From an uncultured Selenomonadales bacterium (GTDB lineage Bacteria > Bacillota_C > Negativicutes > Selenomonadales > Selenomonadaceae), in the NCBI GenBank assembly GCA_946407175.1, contig CAMJNB010000136.1, positions 1 to 5,035 on the forward strand: a DNA stretch of 5,035 nt. The letters run 5' to 3'. Below the pieces are notes generated by a model. That model had not been told where the DNA came from. It saw only the letters and a program-made list of their open reading frames with translations, and did not search any database. This document shows, one piece after another, positions 1-5,035 of the stretch. Position numbers and translations under genes: made by a program. Every line of letters begins with the position of its first letter. Position 1 is the first letter of the stretch.

Positions 1-1330
1 AAAAGTACATATAATAGGCGCGGGACTTGCAGGCAGTGAAGCGGCATTTCAAGTTGCCAATCGCGGCGTCGAAGTTATTTTGCACGAAATGCGACCGATT
101 AAACAAACTCCCGCGCATAAAACCGAAAACTTCGCCGAACTTGTTTGCAGTAACTCTCTTCGTGCGGCGGGACTTTCAAACGCGGTAGGCGTGCTTAAAG
201 AGGAAATGCGGCGCCTAAATTCCGTCATAATGTCTGCCGCCGATGAAAATAAAATTCCTGCAGGCGGCGCTCTTGCTGTAGACCGTGAAAAGTTTAGTTT
301 GACCGTGACGCAGAAAGTTAAAGCACTGTCCAACGTGACTTTCGTGCAGGAAGAAGTTACGAACTTAGAATCAATTTTAAATTCCGATGACATTTTGATA
401 ATTGCAAGCGGACCTTTGACAGAGGGTTTATTGGCGGAGGAGATTAAGCGGCTGACCGGCGGCGACGAATTTTATTTTTACGACGCGGCGGCGCCAATAG
501 TCACGCTTGATTCCGTGAACTTCGACAAGGCTTACAAGGCGTCACGCTACGGCAAAGGCGCGGAACTCGGCGACGGCTCGGAAAATGCCTACATAAACTG
601 TCCCATGACGCGGGAAGAATATTTAGCCTTTCGCGCAGAATTGATTAACGCCGAAAAAACTAAGCCGCATGAATTTGAAAAGGAAATTTTCTTTGAAGGC
701 TGTCTGCCGGTAGAAGTTTTGGCGTCACGCGGTGAAGATACATTGCGTTTCGGTCCAATGAAACCGGTTGGCTTGGAAAATCCGCGTACAGGGAAATTGC
801 CCTACGCCGTCGTGCAACTGCGGCAAGATAACGGCGCGGCGACATTGTACAATTTGGTAGGCTTTCAAACTCATTTGACGTGGGGCGAACAGCGGCGCGT
901 ATTCAGAATGATACCGGGTCTTGAATCGGCGAAAATTGTACGTTACGGCGTCATGCACAGAAACACTTACATAAATTCGCCGAAAGTTTTATTGCCGACG
1001 TTTCAGCTTAAATCTGCGCGGGAAATATTTTTCGCGGGACAAATTACCGGCGTTGAAGGTTACGTCGAATCGGCGGCGGCGGGTTTAATGACAGGGATAA
1101 ACGCGGCAAGGTTGGCAAAAAATTTGGACGCGATAATTTTTCCGCCTGCAACGTGTCACGGCGCATTGGCAAGTTACATTACGACGGAGACAAAAAATTT
1201 TCAGCCGATGAATGTAACATTCGGACTTTTGCCGCAGTTTGAAGAGCGCGTGAGAAAATCTAATCGCAAGGAAAAATTAGCCGAACGCGCCTTGTCGGTG
1301 TTGGACGATTTTATTTTGAGTAATTACTAA
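1..1330 (+). CDS. trmFO: TrmFO, folate/FAD-dependent tRNA (uracil-54-C5)-methyltransferase (5' end cut by window)
   Basis: TrmFO makes 5-methyluridine at position 54 of the tRNA T-loop in the cytoplasm, using 5,10-methylenetetrahydrofolate as carbon donor and FAD with NAD(P)H as reductant. The reading frame is open from base 2 and gives 442 visible residues, close to the usual 435-450, so only the start codon and perhaps a few residues are missing. The N-terminal Rossmann dinucleotide-binding motif [14 protein letters not shown] (visible residues 2-15) is intact. It is followed by the family signature [12 protein letters not shown] and by [11 protein letters not shown], with one functional cysteine at visible residue 49. 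The second conserved cysteine is at about residue 234 in FEGCLPVEV. The C-terminal FAD motif [12 protein letters not shown] is present near 1038-1073. A TTG at 80 is not the start, because conserved sequence lies upstream of it. hslV follows after 36 bases, so the two are probably co-transcribed. Cysteine roles are known for the family; identification here is by recalled motif similarity. Confidence 0.96.
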   Translation, partial: KVHIIGAGLAGSEAAFQVANRGVEVILHEMRPIKQTPAHKTENFAELVCSNSLRAAGLSNAVGVLKEEMRRLNSVIMSAADENKIPAGGALAVDREKFSLTVTQKVKALSNVTFVQEEVTNLESILNSDDILIIASGPLTEGLLAEEIKRLTGGDEFYFYDAAAPIVTLDSVNFDKAYKASRYGKGAELGDGSENAYINCPMTREEYLAFRAELINAEKTKPHEFEKEIFFEGCLPVEVLASRGEDTLRFGPMKPVGLENPRTGKLPYAVVQLRQDNGAATLYNLVGFQTHLTWGEQRRVFRMIPGLESAKIVRYGVMHRNTYINSPKVLLPTFQLKSAREIFFAGQITGVEGYVESAAAGLMTGINAARLAKNLDAIIFPPATCHGALASYITTETKNFQPMNVTFGLLPQFEERVRKSNRKEKLAERALSVLDDFILSNY

Positions 1331-1354
1331 AAATTTGAATTACAGTTAAAAAAT

Positions 1355-1358
1355 GGAG
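1355..1358 (+). promoter_or_regulatory. Ribosome binding site of hslV, deciding its start
   Basis: GGAG lies eight bases before the ATG at 1367, an ideal spacing. An in-frame GTG at 1358 overlaps this site and so cannot be served by it. This supports the ATG, giving a short MFEA propeptide before the catalytic threonine. Confidence 0.75.
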
Positions 1359-1366
1359 TGGATAAA

Positions 1367-1900
1367 ATGTTTGAAGCAACAACAATAGTGGCGGTTAAAA
1401 GAAACGGCAAAACGGCGATAGCAGGTGACGGACAAGTTACCTTCGGACAAAGCACGATAATGAAGTCAACGGCTAAAAAGGTACGCCGCCTGTACCATGA
1501 CAAAGTGATAGCCGGTTTTGCTGGCTCGGTAGCCGATGCATTTACGCTTTTTGAAAAGTTTGAAGGCAAGTTGGAAGAGTGTCACGGACATTTACAGCGT
1601 GCGGCGGTAGCGTTGGCTAAGGATTGGCGTACCGATAAAATTTTACGTCGGCTTGAGGCTTTACTGCTTGTGGCGGACAAAGATACGATTTTAATGTTGT
1701 CGGGCAACGGCGAAGTCATAGAGCCGGACGGTGACGTTGCGGCGATAGGCTCCGGCGGCTTTTACGCATTGGCGGCGGGGCGTGCACTTATGTCACATAC
1801 CGAAATGTCGGCGGCGGAAATTGCAAAGGAGTCTTTATCAATCGCGGCTGATATTTGCATTTTCACAAACCATAACATTGTACTTGAAGAGATTGAATAA
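1367..1900 (+). CDS. hslV: HslV (ClpQ) proteasome-like peptidase subunit of the HslUV protease
   Basis: HslV forms a double hexameric ring that degrades unfolded proteins fed to it by the AAA+ ATPase HslU in the cytoplasm. It is an N-terminal nucleophile hydrolase. The product has 177 residues, and removal of the leader MFEA would expose [11 protein letters not shown], with the nucleophile Thr1 encoded at 1379-1381. In mature numbering, Asp17 in AGDGQVTFG and a lysine at 33-34 in STAKKVRR match the active-site set. [34 protein letters not shown] and AIGSGG are all family hallmarks. The B. subtilis homologue CodW uses serine at the nucleophile position; here it is the more usual threonine. The chosen ATG has a GGAG at good spacing. 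The oddity is context: hslU normally follows directly, but the next gene is cydA after 152 bases. The gene itself looks intact and well conserved, which argues against decay. Confidence 0.96.
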   Translation: MFEATTIVAVKRNGKTAIAGDGQVTFGQSTIMKSTAKKVRRLYHDKVIAGFAGSVADAFTLFEKFEGKLEECHGHLQRAAVALAKDWRTDKILRRLEALLLVADKDTILMLSGNGEVIEPDGDVAAIGSGGFYALAAGRALMSHTEMSAAEIAKESLSIAADICIFTNHNIVLEEIE

Positions 1901-1964
1901 ATGTGAAGTCGGCGCACTTGGTAAAATATTTTTCAGACAATTAACGCGCGTATGACTGTCAATC

Positions 1965-1993
1965 TTGAATAATTCCCGTAGCACTTGTATAAT
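1965..1993 (+). promoter_or_regulatory. Predicted sigma-70-type promoter of cydA
   Basis: TTGAAT at 1965-1970 (-35, four of six consensus bases) and a perfect TATAAT at 1988-1993 (-10) are separated by exactly 17 bases. Transcription would start near 2000, leaving an untranslated leader of about 50 bases before the cydA GTG. The position fits, as this is the only sizeable intergenic gap and cydA begins a new functional unit. No clear Rex, Fnr or ArcA-type operator was recognised. An inverted repeat described separately has one arm in the -35/-10 spacer and the other just after the expected start. This is a prediction from motif and spacing only. Confidence 0.6.
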
Positions 1994-2015
1994 TTTGGGT
2001 GATACGGGAATTTTT
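1971..2015 (+). terminator. Long inverted repeat, probable hslV terminator (or operator) interleaved with the cydA promoter
   Basis: AATTCCCGTA at 1971-1980 is perfectly complementary to TACGGGAATT at 2003-2012. After one G-A mismatch the stem continues inward with CAC/GTG and two G-U pairs, leaving a loop of about ten bases (1987-1996). A run of five T (2011-2015) begins in the right arm. This is the shape of an intrinsic terminator, placed about 70 bases after the hslV stop. The stem is only moderately GC rich and the T run is short, so its efficiency is uncertain. If the overlapping promoter is right, the cydA transcript starts within the hairpin and carries only its right arm, so the hairpin would act on read-through from hslV. 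The alternative is a DNA operator with arms about three helical turns apart. Confidence 0.5.
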
Positions 2016-2052
2016 AATTTGTATAAATTTTTAAAGAGAGAAGGGAAAATTC

Positions 2053-3429
2053 GTGGACGCTTTAATTTTATCGCGCTTACAGTTTGCAATAACGACTGTA
2101 TATCATTTTCTGTTCGTACCGGTGACATTGGGACTTTCAATTTTCGTGGCGTTGCTTGAGACGTGGTATGTGAACAGCGGCAGTTACGAAGAGAGAATCA
2201 AGCTGAAAAAGTTGGTAAAATTTTTCGGCACGATTTTTTTAATAAACTTCGCAATGGGCGTTGTCACCGGCATTGTGCAAGAATTTCATTTCGGTATGAA
2301 CTGGTCGGAGTATTCAAGATTTATGGGCGACATTTTCGGCGCGCCGCTTGCCTTGGAGGCTTTAACCGCATTTTTCTTGGAGTCGACTTTTATCGGCATT
2401 TGGATTTTCGGCTGGGACAAACTCAGTGAAAAATGTCACTGCCTTTGCATTTGGCTGGTAGCTTTCGGCAGTAACCTTTCAGCATTTTGGATTTTGGTCG
2501 CCAACTCATTCATGCAACACCCTGTAGGTTACGAAATTCAAGACGGTCGCGCAGTTATGACGAGTTTGTTTGACCTTGTAACAAATCCCTACGTCTTAGG
2601 CGAATACACGCACGCATTTTTTGCCGGTATGACGACGGCGGGATTTTTGGTCATTGTAGTCAGCGCGTGGAAAATTGCAACAGACGAAGTTTCGCGCGAA
2701 ATGTTTATACGTACCCTTCGCCGCGCCGCGTTGTACACGTTGGTTGGAAGTTTAGGCGTTATGGGTTCGGGACATATGCACGCGCAGTACTTGACAACCG
2801 GCAACCCCATGAAGTTGGCGTCATTCGAGGCACTGTGGGAAACGGAAGACCCCGCGCCTTTCGCCGTCATTGCGGACATAAATCAAGAGGCGGGACGTAA
2901 TGATTATGAAGTTACCATACCGTATATGTTCACGTTCATGGTACATAATTCTTTCAGCGGCGAAGTCAAAGGCATTAACGATTTACAAAATGAAGCGGTT
3001 GAAAAGTATGGTCCCGGCAATTACATTCCCGACGTACGCGGAATGTTTTGGAGTTTTCGCATTATGGTAGGCACCGGCATGCTGATGCTTGGGATAACGT
3101 TTTTAATCGCCGTGCTTTCAATTTTCTTTGAAAAAAAGCTAATGGAGATAAACTGTCTGCGCTGTGTAATGAAATGTATGCCGATACTTTTGCCGTTGCC
3201 GTTTATTGCAAATTCGGTCGGCTGGTACATTGCAGAGGCAGGGCGTCAACCTTGGATCGTCGTAGGTCTTCAAAAAACTGCCAACGCCGTAAGCCCTAAT
3301 TTGTCCAGCGGCGAAGTTTGGCTGACGTTAATCGGCTTTACGGCAATTTACCTTCTCTTAGCTGTCGTCGCGGTATTTACGGCGGTCAGCTTTATTAATC
3401 GCACGAAAATCACGGAGGAGGTTGAATAA
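2053..3429 (+). CDS. cydA: Cytochrome bd quinol oxidase subunit I (CydA), short Q-loop type
   Basis: CydA carries hemes b558, b595 and d and the quinol site of the membrane-bound bd oxidase, which reduces oxygen to water at high affinity. The 458-residue product has about nine membrane segments. Recognisable functional positions (E. coli equivalents) are His18 (His19), Glu102 and Glu110 (Glu99, Glu107) in LALEALTAFFLESTF, and His187 (His186). Also present are Lys254 and Glu259 (Lys252, Glu257) in MKLASFEALWET, Met338 (Met393) in FRIMV, and Glu395 next to GRQPW at 397-401. The segment between WET and FRIMV is much shorter than in E. coli, which makes this the short Q-loop class common in Firmicutes. 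The start is GTG, supported by AAGGG at 2041-2045 seven bases upstream and by the fit of the N-terminus (LSRLQFAITTVYHFLF). All expected ligands are retained. The partner gene cydB does not follow directly, because a toxin-antitoxin pair intervenes. Confidence 0.97.
   Translation: MDALILSRLQFAITTVYHFLFVPVTLGLSIFVALLETWYVNSGSYEERIKLKKLVKFFGTIFLINFAMGVVTGIVQEFHFGMNWSEYSRFMGDIFGAPLALEALTAFFLESTFIGIWIFGWDKLSEKCHCLCIWLVAFGSNLSAFWILVANSFMQHPVGYEIQDGRAVMTSLFDLVTNPYVLGEYTHAFFAGMTTAGFLVIVVSAWKIATDEVSREMFIRTLRRAALYTLVGSLGVMGSGHMHAQYLTTGNPMKLASFEALWETEDPAPFAVIADINQEAGRNDYEVTIPYMFTFMVHNSFSGEVKGINDLQNEAVEKYGPGNYIPDVRGMFWSFRIMVGTGMLMLGITFLIAVLSIFFEKKLMEINCLRCVMKCMPILLPLPFIANSVGWYIAEAGRQPWIVVGLQKTANAVSPNLSSGEVWLTLIGFTAIYLLLAVVAVFTAVSFINRTKITEEVE
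3414..3421 (+). promoter_or_regulatory. Ribosome binding site of the antitoxin gene inside the cydA 3' end
   Basis: GGAGGAGG lies nine bases before the ATG at 3431 and is built from the last cydA codons (for Glu-Glu-Val). It favours this ATG over the in-frame TTG at 3422, which abuts the site. Its position makes antitoxin translation likely to be coupled to cydA translation. Confidence 0.75.
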
Positions 3430-3430
3430 T

Positions 3431-3697
3431 ATGGAGACAGCAGAATTGAATGCAGATGTAGTAACAAATATTGGTGATGAGTCCGTAAACTTTTCGCCGG
3501 CTGAATTAAAATTGTTTGTACGCGAAATTGCCGATATGCTTATTGCCGGTGAGTCGATTAACGTGGAAAAAGCTATTCACAATGCAAAATATTTTGCCGA
3601 AATTGACAGGCGTCTTGAAAATGTAAGTGCAGGAAAAAATCTTATATCTTTTACGCCGGAAGAATGGGAGAAATTCTCCAATGCTCATAATGTTTGA
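3431..3697 (+). CDS. Putative antitoxin of a YoeB-type toxin-antitoxin pair
   Basis: This acidic 88-residue protein is encoded directly upstream of, and overlapping, a clear YoeB-family toxin gene, so it is called the antitoxin mainly by position. Its second half, from about residue 40, has the look of a toxin-wrapping tail: a helical stretch (NAKYFAEIDRRLENVSAGKN) followed by ISFTPEEWEKF. The first half contains SPAELKLFVREIADMLIAG, probably an amphipathic helix. I could not recognise the N-terminal Phd/YefM fold that normally binds DNA, nor a ribbon-helix-helix or helix-turn-helix. It may therefore autoregulate differently or not at all. The start ATG is one base after the cydA stop, with a strong ribosome binding site. 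GC content by hand count is about 38%, lower than in the flanking cyd genes. No separate promoter was found just upstream, so it is probably made from the cydA transcript. Antitoxin role is inference; family unassigned. Confidence 0.78.
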   Translation: METAELNADVVTNIGDESVNFSPAELKLFVREIADMLIAGESINVEKAIHNAKYFAEIDRRLENVSAGKNLISFTPEEWEKFSNAHNV

Positions 3698-3938
3698 AGA
3701 AAATGGATTTGCCGATTATATTTATTGGCAAAAAAACGATTTAAAAATTGTTGACAAAATTAACAGCCTTTTAAAAAGTATTTCGCGAGATGGCGCTATG
3801 AAGGGCGAAGGTAAGCCGGAAAAATTAAAAAATAGGCAGGGAGTATACAGCCGCCGTATTGACTTAAAAAATCGGCTGGTATATAAATATTCTAATGAAA
3901 CAGTTGTTATTGTAGCCTGCAAAGGGCATTATGAATAA
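3681..3938 (+). CDS. yoeB: YoeB/Txe-family toxin, ribosome-dependent mRNA endoribonuclease
   Basis: YoeB toxins bind the ribosomal A site and cleave mRNA there, stopping translation until the antitoxin neutralises them. The 85-residue product aligns almost end to end with my recollection of the 84-residue E. coli YoeB. Shared blocks include DYIYWQKNDLKIVDKIN, GEGKPEKLK, YSRRIDLKNRLVYKY and the C-terminal ACKGHYE. The catalytic set appears complete: Glu47 (E. coli Glu46), Arg65 and His83, with the final Tyr84 and the Arg58-Arg59 pair also kept, so it should be active. ATG at 3681 is chosen because GGGAG at 3666-3670 lies ten bases before it and the length then matches the family; ATG 3690 and the upstream TTG 3627 are less likely. 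It overlaps the antitoxin gene by 17 bases, the usual sign of translational coupling. GC content is about 34% by hand count, the lowest of any gene here, consistent with horizontal acquisition. Confidence 0.92.
   Translation: MLIMFEENGFADYIYWQKNDLKIVDKINSLLKSISRDGAMKGEGKPEKLKNRQGVYSRRIDLKNRLVYKYSNETVVIVACKGHYE
3859..3887 (+). promoter_or_regulatory. Possible internal promoter for cydB within the toxin gene
   Basis: TTGACT at 3859-3864 and TATAAA at 3882-3887 each match the sigma-70 consensus at five of six positions and are exactly 17 bases apart. A transcript would start near 3894, about 65 bases before the cydB ATG. It lies in AT-rich coding sequence, where chance matches are frequent, so this is a suggestion rather than a firm call. 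Confidence 0.4.
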
Positions 3939-3943
3939 TTTTT

Positions 3944-3954
3944 AAAGGAGGTGA
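3944..3954 (+). promoter_or_regulatory. Very strong ribosome binding site of cydB
   Basis: AAAGGAGGTGA is a full-length complement to the 3' end of 16S rRNA, in the 21-base gap between the toxin stop and cydB. It places the cydB start at ATG 3960. The in-frame GTG at 3951 is part of the binding site itself and is rejected as a start. It is the most extensive Shine-Dalgarno match in the window. Confidence 0.85.
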
Positions 3955-3959
3955 CTTTA

Positions 3960-4952
3960 ATGGATTTAAATCTTGTGTGGTTTGTGCTGATAATCGTGCT
4001 GTTCACGGGATTTTTTATCCTTGAAGGTTTCGATTATGGCGTAGGAATGTTGATACTCGGACGCCCTGAAAAAGAGCGGGCGCAGTTCATTCGTACGATA
4101 GGGCCGGTATGGCACGGCAATTCTGTATGGATGATAACGGCAGGCGGCGCGGCTTTTGCGGCTTTCCCTCACTTCTACGCAACATTATTCAGCGCTGCTT
4201 ATATGGCGCTGTTTTTAATGTTAATCGCCTTAATTCTGCGCGGCGTAGCCTTTGAACTGCGCGGAAAGTTCAACAGATCCGATTGGAAATTATTATGGGA
4301 TGGCGCAATAGTTTTCGGCAGTTTCTTACCTGCGCTTTTATGGGGCGTGGCGGTTGCAAATTTACTGCGCGGCTTGCCTATTGATTCGCAGATGCACTAC
4401 GCCGGAAATTTTTTTGACCTGTTAAGTCCGTACACAATTTTGGGCGGCTTAACCTTTGTGCTTTTATTCGCATTTCACGGACTGACTTTTTTGACGATAA
4501 AACTTGCCGACGAAAGATTGTTGCTCGACTTAAAACGCAAGGGAAAATGTCTCGGCGTAATCGCGTGGCTGGTGTACATACTCTTTATAGTGTTGTCAAT
4601 GTTTGAAACGGACGTGCTTTCAAAATCTGTCGGCGTGATAATTTTTGCGGTAGCTGCAGGTTGTTTCTCTGCAAGCTGGGACTTTGTACGCGAAGGCAGA
4701 CAAAAATCTTCATTCGTCTCAACTACCGTAGCAATAGCACTGATGACGGTGGCTTTCTTCGTGGCACTCTTCCCGCGTCTTATGGTTTCAAGTTTGGCGC
4801 CGGAATGGAGCGTGACAATTTACAATGCCGCCTCGACGCCTGATACACTTTTCATAATGACCATAGCCGCAGTGATTCTCGTGCCTATCGTCTTATGCTA
4901 TCAGTATTGGACGTACAAAATTTTTAGCGAACGTGTTAAACCTAAAGACTAA
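3960..4952 (+). CDS. cydB: Cytochrome bd quinol oxidase subunit II (CydB)
   Basis: CydB is the second integral membrane subunit of bd oxidase. It stabilises the heme-bearing CydA and contributes to the proton path from the cytoplasm. The 330-residue product is of usual Firmicutes length, with eight or nine hydrophobic segments. Family motifs are FILEGFDYGVGML (19-31), TIGPVW then ITAGGAAFAAFP (46-70), LRGVAFELRGK (93-103), SPYTILGG (156-163) and FPRLMVSSL (271-279). The start is ATG 3960, set by a near-perfect ribosome binding site. One difference stands out: the motif usually written W-D-G/A-N is W-H-G-N here, with His52 (CAC at 4113-4115) where E. coli and B. subtilis have aspartate (E. coli Asp58). 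The gene is separated from cydA by the toxin-antitoxin pair, but is on the same strand and probably in the same transcript, perhaps with an extra promoter inside the toxin gene. No cydCD genes are visible. Confidence 0.97.
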   Translation: MDLNLVWFVLIIVLFTGFFILEGFDYGVGMLILGRPEKERAQFIRTIGPVWHGNSVWMITAGGAAFAAFPHFYATLFSAAYMALFLMLIALILRGVAFELRGKFNRSDWKLLWDGAIVFGSFLPALLWGVAVANLLRGLPIDSQMHYAGNFFDLLSPYTILGGLTFVLLFAFHGLTFLTIKLADERLLLDLKRKGKCLGVIAWLVYILFIVLSMFETDVLSKSVGVIIFAVAAGCFSASWDFVREGRQKSSFVSTTVAIALMTVAFFVALFPRLMVSSLAPEWSVTIYNAASTPDTLFIMTIAAVILVPIVLCYQYWTYKIFSERVKPKD

Positions 4953-4976
4953 AAAATTTTTTGGAGCGTGATACAA

Positions 4977-5035
4977 ATGAATCAGCGGGGCTTTGCTACG
5001 CTGGAAGTTATTTTAATGATTGTAGTCATCGGCAT
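4977..5035 (+). CDS. Type IV prepilin-like protein, N-terminus only (cut by window end)
   Basis: The first 19 codons read MNQRGFATLEVILMIVVIG. This is the class III signal of type IV pilins, pseudopilins and competence pilins: a short basic leader ending in glycine, cleavage expected between Gly5 and Phe6, glutamate at position +5 of the mature protein (Glu10), then a hydrophobic helix. A prepilin peptidase would cut and N-methylate it, and the helix would anchor it in the membrane or pack it in a filament. GGAG at 4963-4966 lies ten bases before the ATG. It begins 24 bases after cydB without an intervening terminator, so it could be on the cyd transcript. With the rest missing, its length and exact type (pilin, pseudopilin or ComG-like) cannot be told. 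Confidence 0.75.
   Translation, partial: MNQRGFATLEVILMIVVIG

Noticed and set aside
49..393. Antisense open frame of 114 codons opposite trmFO
   Set aside because: It lies wholly opposite a highly conserved stretch of TrmFO, its protein resembles nothing I recognise, and no minus-strand gene context exists. The other minus-strand frames are rejected likewise.
1901..1964. Search for a Rex/Fnr-type operator or a small gene in the hslV-cydA gap
   Set aside because: Only a half-site-like TGTGAA near 1902 and a short TGAC-T-GTCA palindrome (1953-1961) were seen; neither forms a full site, and no open frame with a ribosome binding site is present.
3422..3430. TTG start for the antitoxin
   Set aside because: It touches the GGAGGAGG ribosome binding site and overlaps the cydA stop; the ATG at 3431 has proper spacing.
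3603..3608. Perfect TTGACA (-35-like) inside the antitoxin gene, and another at 3751-3756 inside the toxin gene
   Set aside because: Neither has a credible -10 box 16-18 bases downstream.
3627..3680. Upstream TTG start giving an 18-residue extension of the toxin
   Set aside because: The extension has no counterpart in YoeB proteins, lies inside the antitoxin gene, and the ATG at 3681 gives the family length with a ribosome binding site.
4951..4962. AAAAAATTTTTT palindrome after the cydB stop, considered as a terminator
   Set aside because: A pure A/T self-complementary run has no loop and no GC stem, so it would not work as an intrinsic terminator; it may only be AT-rich spacer.

Overview
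The window is a compact, all plus-strand stretch of a bacterial chromosome. Its genes are, in order: trmFO (first one or few codons missing), hslV, cydA, an antitoxin gene, a YoeB-type toxin gene, cydB, and the first 19 codons of a type IV prepilin-like gene. TrmFO, a four-residue HslV propeptide, a short-Q-loop CydA, strong AGGAGG-type ribosome binding sites and a prepilin gene together suggest a Firmicutes-type anaerobe or microaerophile. A diderm Firmicute of the Negativicutes kind would fit best, but that assignment is inference from gene content, not from a sequence comparison.

Region 1 (1-1900) is a housekeeping pair, trmFO and hslV, separated by 36 bases and probably co-transcribed. 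In many Firmicutes these genes belong to a trmFO-xerC-hslV-hslU-codY cluster. Here xerC does not lie between them and hslU does not follow, so the ATPase partner of the HslV protease must be encoded elsewhere or be missing.

Region 2 (1901-2052) is the only sizeable intergenic gap. It holds a long hairpin that could end the hslV transcript. Interleaved with it is a good sigma-70-type promoter for cydA, whose -10 box lies in the DNA of the hairpin loop.

Region 3 (2053-4952) encodes the two core subunits of a cytochrome bd quinol oxidase. The normally adjacent cydA and cydB are split by a complete toxin-antitoxin pair of about 510 bases (3431-3938). The pair fits tightly: the antitoxin ATG lies one base after the cydA stop, its ribosome binding site is inside the last cydA codons, the two genes overlap by 17 bases, and cydB starts 21 bases after the toxin stop. 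The pair is clearly poorer in GC (about 36% by hand count) than samples of cydA (about 46%) and cydB (about 50%), which suggests a later arrival. A promoter-like sequence near the 3' end of the toxin gene could let cydB be transcribed independently. This respiratory operon carrying a toxin-antitoxin pair is the most unusual feature of the window.

Region 4 (4953-5035) starts a small gene with a textbook prepilin peptidase site, cut off by the window end. No RNA genes, CRISPR arrays, insertion sequences or plausible minus-strand genes were seen.
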